Source of the DNA: Asticcacaulis excentricus CB 48
GTDB taxonomy: Bacteria > Pseudomonadota > Alphaproteobacteria > Caulobacterales > Caulobacteraceae
Length of the DNA: 64,000 nt
Direction: 5' to 3'
NCBI RefSeq assembly: GCF_000175215.2
Contig: NC_014817.1
Location: forward strand, 152,501 to 216,500
This document shows positions 45,604-52,552 of the stretch, piece by piece. The notes beneath the pieces were generated by a model, which was not told the origin of the DNA, did no database searches, and saw only the letters and a list, made by a program, of their open reading frames with translations. The stretch's first letter is position 1; every line of letters starts with the position of its first letter. The position numbers and the translations under genes are program-made.

Positions 45604-45855
45604 ATGACCCACCGTATCGTCCCTGCCGCCACCAAGGTGCTGAGCCTTCTTCCCATTGTTCAGACCCTGACGGGTCGCGCCCCTTCGGCAAAACTGATGG
45701 CGGCGGCGGGCCTGATCAATACGCCCTATGCACGGCGCGTTGCGCCCGGCCTCAGCGGTCTGATCAGTGTCGGTCTGGCCGTCGTGGCGGTGGTGGGCTT
45801 CGTGAAGAACATCCAACACCGCAAGACGACACGGATCAGCGGGAGGCGGAGATGA
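45604..45855 (+). CDS. Small single-span membrane protein of unknown function
   Basis: The 83-residue protein is basic with one membrane segment at about 49-66 (GLISVGLAVVAVVGFVKNI) and an Arg/Lys-rich end. GAGGATAAG precedes the ATG. Its stop overlaps the start of the next gene by four bases (ATGA), so the two are coupled. I do not recognise either. Confidence 0.7.
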   Translation: MTHRIVPAATKVLSLLPIVQTLTGRAPSAKLMAAAGLINTPYARRVAPGLSGLISVGLAVVAVVGFVKNIQHRKTTRISGRRR

Positions 45856-46418
45856 GCGCCATCTTCGCGGCTGATGCCGCTTTGCGGGCCCGTCGCGTGC
45901 TGTGCCTCAGTCTTTGGACGGCGGGGGTGGTGCTGACGGTGGGTAGCGGGGCGGTTGCCGCGCGTATCGCCACTTTCGATGGCACCATGCTGACGCAGGT
46001 CGATGATCGCCGGGACCCGCACGCCATTTTCCCTGCTACGGAATCCGTAGAGCGCGATGTGCTGGATGTCCGCCCGACGGTGATGGCAACGCTTACCCGC
46101 GCTGGTGTCTGGCCCGCGACTGAGGCCTTACCCTCTCCCGAACACCCCTCTTCTGTGAGCTCTAAAACCTCGGCGGCGGCGGACATGGTCTACGTGTCGC
46201 CGGACGCCAGCGATACTGCGGCTCCGGTAGAGGCTACCCGGCCGCGCGCCGTGCCGGGCGTCATAGAATGCACGGATACGTGTTTCGACGCGTCTCAGGT
46301 GGCCACAGAGGCTGTCGAAACCGCTGGCGGTGACACCGCCTCCCTGCCGACGGTTACGCCCGAGGCGGCGGCCAAGCCGGAAACGGTGGCGCTCGATGAC
46401 CTGTTGCCCCGCCGGTGA
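45852..46418 (+). CDS. Single-span membrane protein with an extended acidic tail, unknown function
   Basis: The 188-residue protein has one N-terminal membrane segment at about 17-37 (LCLSLWTAGVVLTVGSGAVAA) and a long, poorly ordered Ala/Pro/Thr/Glu-rich remainder. Cys138 and Cys142 (ECTDTCFD) could form a disulfide if the tail is periplasmic. It is translationally coupled to the small membrane protein upstream, so they probably act together. Confidence 0.68.
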   Translation: MSAIFAADAALRARRVLCLSLWTAGVVLTVGSGAVAARIATFDGTMLTQVDDRRDPHAIFPATESVERDVLDVRPTVMATLTRAGVWPATEALPSPEHPSSVSSKTSAAADMVYVSPDASDTAAPVEATRPRAVPGVIECTDTCFDASQVATEAVETAGGDTASLPTVTPEAAAKPETVALDDLLPRR

Positions 46419-46496
46419 GCCCGGTCAGCCTATGGACGAGGGTCCGGGGCCGGGTTAGGATGCCCGCTCTGAAAAACAACGAGGAGGGGGCATCGT

Positions 46497-46994
46497 ATGC
46501 GGGTGAGAGTCAAAAAGGGGCTTATCAGCCTTGCGGTAATGGCCGCAGTGAGTTTGGGGGCTCAGGCGCACGCCCAGAGCGCCACACCCGCTCAGGGTGA
46601 TGCCCCGGCGGCTGCGCTCAAGACCTGTATTGCCGGGGCAGTGACGGCGGAAGACGAACGCCTGATCCTGCGCTACGTCTTTTTCATCATGGCACGGCAC
46701 CCAGACGTCTCGCGCTACGCGACCATTTCCCAGGACGAACGTATCGCCCTTGACCGTGACGTCGGGAGCATGATGACGCGGCTGATGGTCGATCAGTGCG
46801 GGGCTGAAATCCGCGCAATCTATAAGACAGGCAATAAAAATGTAATTGAGGCCGCTTTCGGTGAGGCCTTTTCCGGCGTGGGTGAGCGCGGCATGAAGGA
46901 CCTGATGACGCATCCCGATGTGCAGGTAGCCTCTATGGGTTTCGTCAGCCATATGGATATGAACAAGTTGGTTAAGCTTTTTGTGGTGCAATAG
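46497..46994 (+). CDS. Secreted protein of unknown function
   Basis: The 165-residue protein has a signal peptide (GLISLAVMAAVSLGAQAHAQ, cleavage near AHAQS). The mature part is helical with two cysteines (KTCIAG, DQCGAE) that may pair. GAGGAGG lies about 13 bases before the ATG. No family is recognised; the segment ADEERLILRYVFFIMARHPD-like layout suggests a compact helical periplasmic domain. Confidence 0.7.
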   Translation: MRVRVKKGLISLAVMAAVSLGAQAHAQSATPAQGDAPAAALKTCIAGAVTAEDERLILRYVFFIMARHPDVSRYATISQDERIALDRDVGSMMTRLMVDQCGAEIRAIYKTGNKNVIEAAFGEAFSGVGERGMKDLMTHPDVQVASMGFVSHMDMNKLVKLFVVQ

Positions 46995-47094
46995 GGTCGG
47001 CTTTCATTAACCCCAGTCGTTAACCGGAAACCGCCTCTTAAGATTTGGCGGGGTAAGGTCGGGAGAATCACGAAGTTCTCCGGACCCCGCCTGC

Positions 47095-47961
47095 ATGTTT
47101 CAGATAATCGGTATTGTCGTCCTGTTTGCCTGTGTCTTTGGCAGCTACCTGCTGTCGGGCGGCTCGATGGCGCCGATACTGCACTCGCTGGCCTATGAAA
47201 TGATGGGGATTGGCGGGGCGGCGGTCGCCTCTGTGCTGATCTCCAACGACCTGCACACCATCAAGGGGATGGGCGGCGGCATGGGCAAGGTGTTCGGCGG
47301 GGCCAAATGGAAGCCCTCAGATTACCGCGATCTGTTGTCGTTGTTGTTCCAGTTAACCAAGACGATGAAGGCCAAGGGCGTTATCGCGTTGGAAAGTCAT
47401 ATCGAAAAGCCTCAGGAGTCCTCGATCTTTTCCCGCTACCCCAAGATCATGAAGGACCATTTTGCCATCGACTTTATCTGCGACACGCTGCGCATGATGA
47501 CGATGAACCTCGAAGACCCGCATCAGGTCGAGGACGCGATGGAAAAGCAGCTCGAAAAGCACCATCACGAAGCCATGCACCCCGCCCACGCCATGCAGAG
47601 CGTCGCCGACGCTCTGCCGGCGCTGGGTATCGTTATCGCCGTTCTGGGGGTTATCAAGACCATGGGCGCCATCACCGAGCCGCCGGAAGTTCTGGGCGGT
47701 ATGATCGGCGGCGCACTGGTCGGGACATTTCTGGGCGTTATGTTGGCCTATGGTCTGGTCGGGCCCTTCGCGACGCGCATGAATGGTGTGGTCGAAGAAG
47801 AGGCGGCCTTCTATAAAATCATCCAGGCGGTGCTGGTGGCGCACCTGCACGGCAATGCTGCGCAGATTTCGGTGGAAATCGGTCGCGGCAACATCCCGTC
47901 AGGCGCGCAGCCGTCCTTCGCGGAAATGGAAGAAGCACTCAATAACATCCCGAACGAGTAG
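47095..47961 (+). CDS. motA: Flagellar motor stator protein MotA
   Basis: The 288-residue protein has four membrane segments (about 2-20, 30-48, 170-190, 201-222) and the large cytoplasmic loop of MotA. The proline-rich end of the third segment and the GGMIGGALVGTFLGVMLAYGL segment with the downstream EEEAAFYKIIQAVL block are typical. MotA with MotB forms the proton channel that drives the flagellum. motB is not next to it, so the partner is encoded elsewhere. A strong hairpin follows. Confidence 0.95.
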   Translation: MFQIIGIVVLFACVFGSYLLSGGSMAPILHSLAYEMMGIGGAAVASVLISNDLHTIKGMGGGMGKVFGGAKWKPSDYRDLLSLLFQLTKTMKAKGVIALESHIEKPQESSIFSRYPKIMKDHFAIDFICDTLRMMTMNLEDPHQVEDAMEKQLEKHHHEAMHPAHAMQSVADALPALGIVIAVLGVIKTMGAITEPPEVLGGMIGGALVGTFLGVMLAYGLVGPFATRMNGVVEEEAAFYKIIQAVLVAHLHGNAAQISVEIGRGNIPSGAQPSFAEMEEALNNIPNE

Positions 47962-47996
47962 CTTCACCTTAACAGGGGCAAAGAGGGCCCCGGAAA

Positions 47997-48045
47997 AAGC
48001 CGCAATTCTCCCCTCAGGCGTATTTTGGGGGAGAATGGCGGCTTT
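47997..48045 (+). terminator. Long hairpin after motA
   Basis: AAAGCCGC-a-ATTCTCCCC pairs with GGGGAGAAT-g-GCGGCTTT, about 17 bp with one mismatch. The trailing T run is short, so it may stabilise the 3' end as much as terminate. Confidence 0.7.
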
Positions 48046-48051
48046 GTTGCG

Positions 48052-48083
48052 AGAGGTGATCACATATTTGTGAAAACACCTCT
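48052..48083. promoter_or_regulatory. Nested inverted repeat upstream of a small lipoprotein gene
   Basis: AGAGGTG (48052-48058) pairs with CACCTCT (48077-48083), and inside them TCACA pairs with TGTGA around TATT. It lies about 85 bases before the lipoprotein start, where an operator would be expected. No known regulator site was matched. Confidence 0.35.
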
Positions 48084-48166
48084 TGCGAGACTCAGCGGTT
48101 TTGCGTATGAAGGAGTCGGGCGCAGTTGCTAGGCGCTCTAACGTTAGAATCTAAGGATCTGGATCC

Positions 48167-48388
48167 ATGACCTCTGAAATCGTCCGCAAGGCCCTGCTCG
48201 CCGCCGCCGCCGTCGCCGCTCTGTCGGTTGCCGCTTGCTCGAAGCCGGCTGAAGAGCCCGCCGCCACCGAAGAATCCGCTCCGGCTGACGCTTCGGCTGA
48301 CGCCTCGGCCACTGTCGAAGCTTCGGAAGCCGCTTCGCCGGCCGCCGTCGAAGCTCCGGCTGCTGAAGCTCCGGCTGCTGCTCACTAA
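48167..48388 (+). CDS. Small Ala/Glu/Pro-rich lipoprotein
   Basis: The 73-residue protein has a lipoprotein signal with lipobox LSVAAC (Cys24) after AALLAAAAVAAL-type hydrophobic sequence. After the cysteine it is almost entirely Ala, Glu, Pro, Ser and Asp (CSKPAEEPAATEES and a repeated EAPAAEAPAA end). It would be anchored to the inner or outer membrane with a flexible acidic tail. Similar short lipoproteins are abundant in Caulobacterales, with no known role. A strong terminator follows, so it is probably transcribed alone. Confidence 0.75.
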   Translation: MTSEIVRKALLAAAAVAALSVAACSKPAEEPAATEESAPADASADASATVEASEAASPAAVEAPAAEAPAAAH

Positions 48389-48427
48389 TCCCCTGCGCCT
48401 CACGGCGCTGGATTAGACAAGAGTTTG

Positions 48428-48463
48428 GAAGAGGTCGTTCCCGGGAACGACCTCTTCTTTTTT
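48428..48463 (+). terminator. Terminator after the small lipoprotein gene
   Basis: GAAGAGGTCGTTCCC is followed at once by its perfect reverse complement (15 bp) and then TTTTTT. Confidence 0.9.
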
Positions 48464-48476
48464 GTGCGTGAGCCCG

Positions 48477-50204
48477 ATGACTGACGACCCCCAGCTTTAT
48501 TTTGCCGATGACGGTAACCCACGTTCGGCGCGTTTCGATGATATCTACTATTCCTTGCAGGACGGTCTGTCGGAGACGCGGGCGGTGTTCTTGAACGGCT
48601 GCCGCCTGCCTGACGGCTGGGCCGGACGTCGCCATTTCACGGTGGCGGAACTGGGGTTTGGCACAGGGCTTAATATCGCCGCCCTGATGCAGCTTTGGGC
48701 CAGCCACCGCCCGGCTGGTGGGCATTTGCACCTCTTTTCCGTCGAAGCCTATCTGATGCCGCGTGAAGCCGCCGCCCGCGCGCTCGCCAGCTGGCCGGAG
48801 CTGTCGCCTATTGCTGAGGCGATCATCACGCGCTGGCCCCCGCAACGGCGCGGCTTTCACCTGATGACATTCCCCGAATGGGGCGTGACCCTGACGCTGG
48901 CCCTGATGGATGTGCGTGACGCGCTTCGCCAGTGGGACGGGCAGGCTGATGCGTGGTTTCTCGATGGATTTTCCCCGGCGCAGAATCCCGACATGTGGGC
49001 CGATGATGTGCTGAGCGCGGTGGCTGCGCATAGCGCACCGGGCGCGCGTCTGGCCACCTTCACTGTGGCGGGCTTTGTACGGCGCGGGCTTCAGGCCGCC
49101 GGCTTTGAGGTGTCGAAACACCCCGGCTTTGGCCGCAAGCGCGAGCGGCTGGAGGCGGTTTTCCCCGGCGCGGTAGAAGTACCTGCAACGCCTGAGCGCA
49201 TCGCCGTGATCGGCGGGGGCATTGCCGGGGCTTCCATAGTCCACGCCCTTCGCCACTATGGCTATCAAGCCACCGTTTTCGATATTGGCCCGCAGGCGTC
49301 GGGCAATCCGGCGGGACTGGTCACGCCGCGGCTGGATGCCGGGGGCGGAGCGATCAGCGCCCTGTTTGCCGATGCGCTGTATGCTGCCACGGACCTCTAT
49401 GCACACCTGTGCCACGCAGCCGTGTTGGCGCGGGGCGTGCAACAAAGTTGCGGCGACGCGCGCGACGAAGCACGCTTTGCTAAGGTCGCCGCCCAGTCTG
49501 ACTTTGCGCCGGATGACATGCAGGTCAATGCGGAAGGTCTCAGGATGGCTCGCGCCCTTTCGGTGCGACCGCCGGAGGTCGTCAAGGTGCTTCTGGGAGA
49601 CGCTGTCGTGCTGACAGAAACCGTTGTGCGCGTGGAGACCGGCGCGCCGGTATATATCGTCACTGACCGCGCTGTCCACGAATTTGACCGGGTGTTCCTG
49701 GCCTGTGGCGACGGGATCTTCGATCTCCCGTGGGCCGAGGCGCTCGATCTGCGTCCCGTGCGCGGGCAGATCGAAACCGCCATGGCGCCGCCACCGAACA
49801 CGCAGCCACAGGCCTGGGGGGGCTATTACGTGCCGATGCCCGAAGGTTTTGTGTTCGGTTCTACCCATATTCGTGGCGATCGTGGTGTTGAAGCGCGTGA
49901 CGATGATCGCGCCCACAATCTCGACACGCTGCGCGCCGTCCTCCCCGAAGCGGCGGACAGGGCCGCGGGAGGCACAGAGTCGCGTGCCGCGGTGCGTGTC
50001 ACCACCCGCGACCACCTGCCGGTGATGGGGGAGGTGGGGTCTGGCGTTACGGCCCTGAGCGGATTAGGGGCGCGTGGCCTGTGTCTGGGGCCGTTGCTTG
50101 GCATGGCGGCGGTGGCGCAGGCGCTGGGGGTGCCGTCGCCGCTGACTGTGGCATCCGCGCATCGGTTGCGCCCGGAAAGATTACAGGCTGTTCATAGTCA
50201 TTAA
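48477..50204 (+). CDS. mnmC: Bifunctional tRNA mnm5s2U34 biosynthesis protein MnmC
   Basis: The 575-residue protein has an N-terminal methyltransferase domain (ELGFGTGLNIAALMQLW near 58, DAWFLDGFSPAQNPDMW near 158) and a C-terminal FAD oxidoreductase domain (RIAVIGGGIAGASIVHAL near 240, GARGLCLGPLLGM near the end). It removes the carboxymethyl group from cmnm5U34 and then methylates to mnm5U34 in the tRNA wobble position. The ATG at 48477 gives the family N-terminus; a GTG five codons upstream is possible. The overlapping open frames on the other strand are shadows. Confidence 0.93.
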   Translation: MTDDPQLYFADDGNPRSARFDDIYYSLQDGLSETRAVFLNGCRLPDGWAGRRHFTVAELGFGTGLNIAALMQLWASHRPAGGHLHLFSVEAYLMPREAAARALASWPELSPIAEAIITRWPPQRRGFHLMTFPEWGVTLTLALMDVRDALRQWDGQADAWFLDGFSPAQNPDMWADDVLSAVAAHSAPGARLATFTVAGFVRRGLQAAGFEVSKHPGFGRKRERLEAVFPGAVEVPATPERIAVIGGGIAGASIVHALRHYGYQATVFDIGPQASGNPAGLVTPRLDAGGGAISALFADALYAATDLYAHLCHAAVLARGVQQSCGDARDEARFAKVAAQSDFAPDDMQVNAEGLRMARALSVRPPEVVKVLLGDAVVLTETVVRVETGAPVYIVTDRAVHEFDRVFLACGDGIFDLPWAEALDLRPVRGQIETAMAPPPNTQPQAWGGYYVPMPEGFVFGSTHIRGDRGVEARDDDRAHNLDTLRAVLPEAADRAAGGTESRAAVRVTTRDHLPVMGEVGSGVTALSGLGARGLCLGPLLGMAAVAQALGVPSPLTVASAHRLRPERLQAVHSH

Positions 50205-50274
50205 ATGGCCCGATTCCGCTCGCCTCATTGGAGATAATGGACCGTCGCGTGCGGTTTGGCGAAGGAGTAATGCG

Positions 50275-50751
50275 ATGAAGACTCTGATGACTGTGGCAGC
50301 TCTCGCGGCCGCCGGGCTGACGACTCTCAGCCTGCTTCCGGCGCAAGCGCAATCTTCGGCCTCCGCTCAGCCGGACCGTGAGCGTGTGGCTACGACAGTG
50401 GCGCAAAAGGAAATGCGCAAATGTTTCCGCAGCGACGATATCGACCGCTTTAACCCTGTCGATTCGCGCACCATGATCGTCGAAACCTATGGCCGCCAGA
50501 ATTACAAACTGGAACTGAGCGGCGCCTGTATGGGCATTGAGGACGCCTTTCGTATTGGTATCCGGACGCGCGCCGGGGCGCTTAATGTGTGCGGCGGCTT
50601 TGATGCGGAGGTTCTCTATTCTGAGCCGGGGTCGGGCCGTCTGGCGCGCTGCCACATCACCGACGTCAAAGCCATTACCAAGGAAGAGGCCGACCGTATC
50701 GAAGGCGTCACGCCGAAGACGGCGGAAAACAGGGACAGAGAAGGGACGTAA
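50275..50751 (+). CDS. Secreted four-cysteine protein (DUF6491-like), paralogue 1
   Basis: The 158-residue protein has a signal peptide (TVAALAAAGLTTLSLLPAQA, cleavage near AQAQS). The mature part has four cysteines (KCFRSDD, GACMGI, NVCGGFD, ARCHITD) spaced as in DUF6491-type secreted proteins, with KAITKEEADRI at the end. It is first in a set of similar neighbours at 50764 and 51689. AAGGAG precedes the ATG. The function is unknown; two disulfides and a periplasmic site are likely. Confidence 0.72.
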   Translation: MKTLMTVAALAAAGLTTLSLLPAQAQSSASAQPDRERVATTVAQKEMRKCFRSDDIDRFNPVDSRTMIVETYGRQNYKLELSGACMGIEDAFRIGIRTRAGALNVCGGFDAEVLYSEPGSGRLARCHITDVKAITKEEADRIEGVTPKTAENRDREGT

Positions 50752-50763
50752 GAGGGTGTAGAG

Positions 50764-51156
50764 ATGAAAGACATGATGAAACTGGCGGCCGTGATCGTTG
50801 TGGTGACCGGCGGACTGGGGGCCTTGAGCCTGGCCTCTGCCGCTCCCGAAGACGCGCCCAAACCGGAGGGCAAGGCGCGGTGCCTTGACGCCAGCCACCT
50901 GAACCGCAAAATGGTGGTCGATAAGACGACGCTCCTAATCGAGGACAGTTTCGGGCGTTCGGCCCTGCTGAAGCTCTCGGCGCCTTGTCAGAACCTCGAC
51001 GATCTGGACAAGATCGGCTTTGAATTTTTAGGCGGCACGCAGATTTGCGACCGGCGCGACGTCAAGATTCTCTATTCGCGTTTTGATGAGGCACCGGTCC
51101 GCTGTCTGATCGAATCCATCACGCCGTTGACGAAGGAAGAGGCCAAAAAGTACTAA
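50764..51156 (+). CDS. Secreted four-cysteine protein (DUF6491-like), paralogue 2
   Basis: The 130-residue protein has a signal peptide (LAAVIVVVTGGLGALSLASA) and the same four-cysteine spacing as paralogue 1 (ARCLDAS, APCQNL, QICDRRD, VRCLIES), ending PLTKEEAKKY like its neighbour's AITKEEADRI. It starts 13 bases after paralogue 1 on the same strand, so they form an operon. Its stop overlaps the end of the response-regulator pseudogene on the other strand. Confidence 0.72.
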   Translation: MKDMMKLAAVIVVVTGGLGALSLASAAPEDAPKPEGKARCLDASHLNRKMVVDKTTLLIEDSFGRSALLKLSAPCQNLDDLDKIGFEFLGGTQICDRRDVKILYSRFDEAPVRCLIESITPLTKEEAKKY

Positions 51157-51568
51157 AGATACAGGATCTCACCGGGGTTGGGGGTGTCCCGCCGGTGGAT
51201 CACGTCCTCGCAGACTTGTCGGATGTCTTCAAACCGGAAGGGTTTGGGCAAGATAAAGTCCACCTTGGCGCGACGGGCGGCATTGAGCGAATGACTGGCG
51301 GCCAGCGGTGCCCCCTTGCGAATGGCGGTCATGACGGCAATCGGGTGTTTGGCGCGGCGTGACGATAGTCATCAATGTGATCGAGCGAGTTTTCATCGGC
51401 TATGAAGACGTCGATTACCAAAAGGGCCCAGGTCTGCCGAGCCAGTTCCTGAAGGGCATTGGGGCGATTGGTGGCCAGACCGGGGGCAAAACCCGCGCGC
51501 TCGAACATGTGTCCGATCAGTTGCGCCTGAGTCAGGCTGTCTTCGATGATGGGAACGCTGGGGGTCAT
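51153..51568 (-). pseudogene. Response regulator receiver protein, frameshifted
   Basis: The first 75 or so residues are a receiver domain: acidic pocket Glu9-Asp10 (IIEDSLTQA), phosphoacceptor Asp53 (LLVIDVFIAD). After DDYRHAA the frame ends quickly, while a neighbouring frame continues AKHPIAVMTAIRKGA and then VDFILPKPFRFEDIRQ, the conserved Lys-Pro end of the receiver, closing with a stop at 51153. A single-base indel near 51360 splits it. It is a single-domain receiver (CheY-like). A sequencing error would also explain it. Confidence 0.78.
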
Positions 51569-51688
51569 GGGTACGCTGGTTGATGTTACGCTGATACTAA
51601 AATTACAGCGTTCTGGTTAAGTAGGTTTGAATGTTCGGAAGGGTCAGCCGAATTTACCCGGCCGAAGGGATTGGCTAAGGAGAGACAG

Positions 51689-52111
51689 ATGCGACGTCTG
51701 AATGGAAAGGCCCTGTTCGCCGTGATGGGTGTTGCCGGCGGGTTGCTGGCCATGGGCGTCCTACCCGTGAGTTCGCAGGCCGCGGACGGCAAAAAGGCCC
51801 CGCCGCGCTGCGTGAACGGGCCGGGGATCGACACGACCGTTCTCGATCAGGAGACGATACTGGCGGAAGGCGCCGGCCGGGGCGGGGTGCTGATCAAGGT
51901 CGAGGGCTGCCGGCTGACGCCCTATGATATTTTGGTGTTCGAATATCGTGGCTCGGTGCAGGTTTGTGATCCGCTGGATGTGCAGCTTTCGGTGCGCCAG
52001 AGCGGCGGGGGCGGCTTTAAGACGCCATGCTTCGTGCAGTCGGTGACACCGGTCAGCGCCGAAGAGGTCAAGACGCTGCGCAAGCAGAAGTATCAACGCA
52101 CAGATCGTTAA
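51689..52111 (+). CDS. Secreted four-cysteine protein (DUF6491-like), paralogue 3
   Basis: The 140-residue protein has a signal peptide (AVMGVAGGLLAMGVLPVSSQ region) and the four-cysteine pattern PRCVNG, EGCRLT, QVCDPLD, TPCFVQS, with a TPVSAEEVK end. AAGGAGAG precedes the ATG at 51689, which is preferred over a TTG six codons upstream. It is separated from paralogues 1 and 2 by the response-regulator pseudogene on the other strand. Confidence 0.72.
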   Translation: MRRLNGKALFAVMGVAGGLLAMGVLPVSSQAADGKKAPPRCVNGPGIDTTVLDQETILAEGAGRGGVLIKVEGCRLTPYDILVFEYRGSVQVCDPLDVQLSVRQSGGGGFKTPCFVQSVTPVSAEEVKTLRKQKYQRTDR

Positions 52112-52128
52112 ATTGATAGGGGGGACTT

Positions 52129-52515
52129 ATGTCTTGGAGTCTTGTTTTAAGCGCGGTTGTGGCGGCTTTGTCGCTGGCGGGCAGCGCTGTGGCGGAAATC
52201 TCGTCAGTGACCGAAACCGTCACGATCATCCCGCCACAGTCCTTTACCGGGGTCGTTGAGGTCATTGATAACGACCTGCTGATCAAATCGCTGGGCGGTA
52301 CGCATCGCTTCACCGGGGCGAAGGCCTGCAAAGGGCTGGTCAATGCGCCCTTCGTACACGTCCACATGACGGAACAGAAGATCGCTCTGGGGCACGGCGG
52401 TACGGCGCAGGTGGTTTATGGCAACAGCATAGCCAGCACCCGCACATGCGAGGTGACCTATCAGGGACAGTATAGCCCGCCGTCACTGCTCAAAGTGACC
52501 CCGCTGGAGTTATAA
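52129..52515 (+). CDS. Secreted protein of unknown function, possibly a diverged member of the same set
   Basis: The 128-residue protein has a signal peptide (SLVLSAVVAALSLAGSAVAE) and mostly beta-strand-like sequence (VVEVIDNDLLIKSLGGTHRF). It has two cysteines (AKACKG, TRTCEV), not four, so relation to its neighbours is uncertain. It starts 17 bases after paralogue 3 with GGGGGGA before its ATG, probably in the same operon. A strong bidirectional terminator follows. Confidence 0.7.
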   Translation: MSWSLVLSAVVAALSLAGSAVAEISSVTETVTIIPPQSFTGVVEVIDNDLLIKSLGGTHRFTGAKACKGLVNAPFVHVHMTEQKIALGHGGTAQVVYGNSIASTRTCEVTYQGQYSPPSLLKVTPLEL

Positions 52516-52516
52516 T

Positions 52517-52550
52517 CAAAAAAGCCCGGAGCGATCCGGGCTTTTTTTTT
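52517..52550. terminator. Bidirectional terminator between the small secreted genes and lepA
   Basis: AAGCCCGGA and TCCGGGCTT (loop GCGA) are flanked by AAAAAA on one side and nine T on the other, so it can end transcription from both converging operons. Confidence 0.92.
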
Positions 52551-52552
52551 CA

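Noticed and set aside
46998..47050. Possible CtrA sites (TTAACC and TTAAG half sites) upstream of motA
   Set aside because: Spacings between TTAA half sites are 9 and 14 rather than the expected 7, so the match is too weak to call.
48144..50015. 623-codon frame opposite mnmC
   Set aside because: It is a shadow of mnmC and of the lipoprotein gene and shows no family motif.
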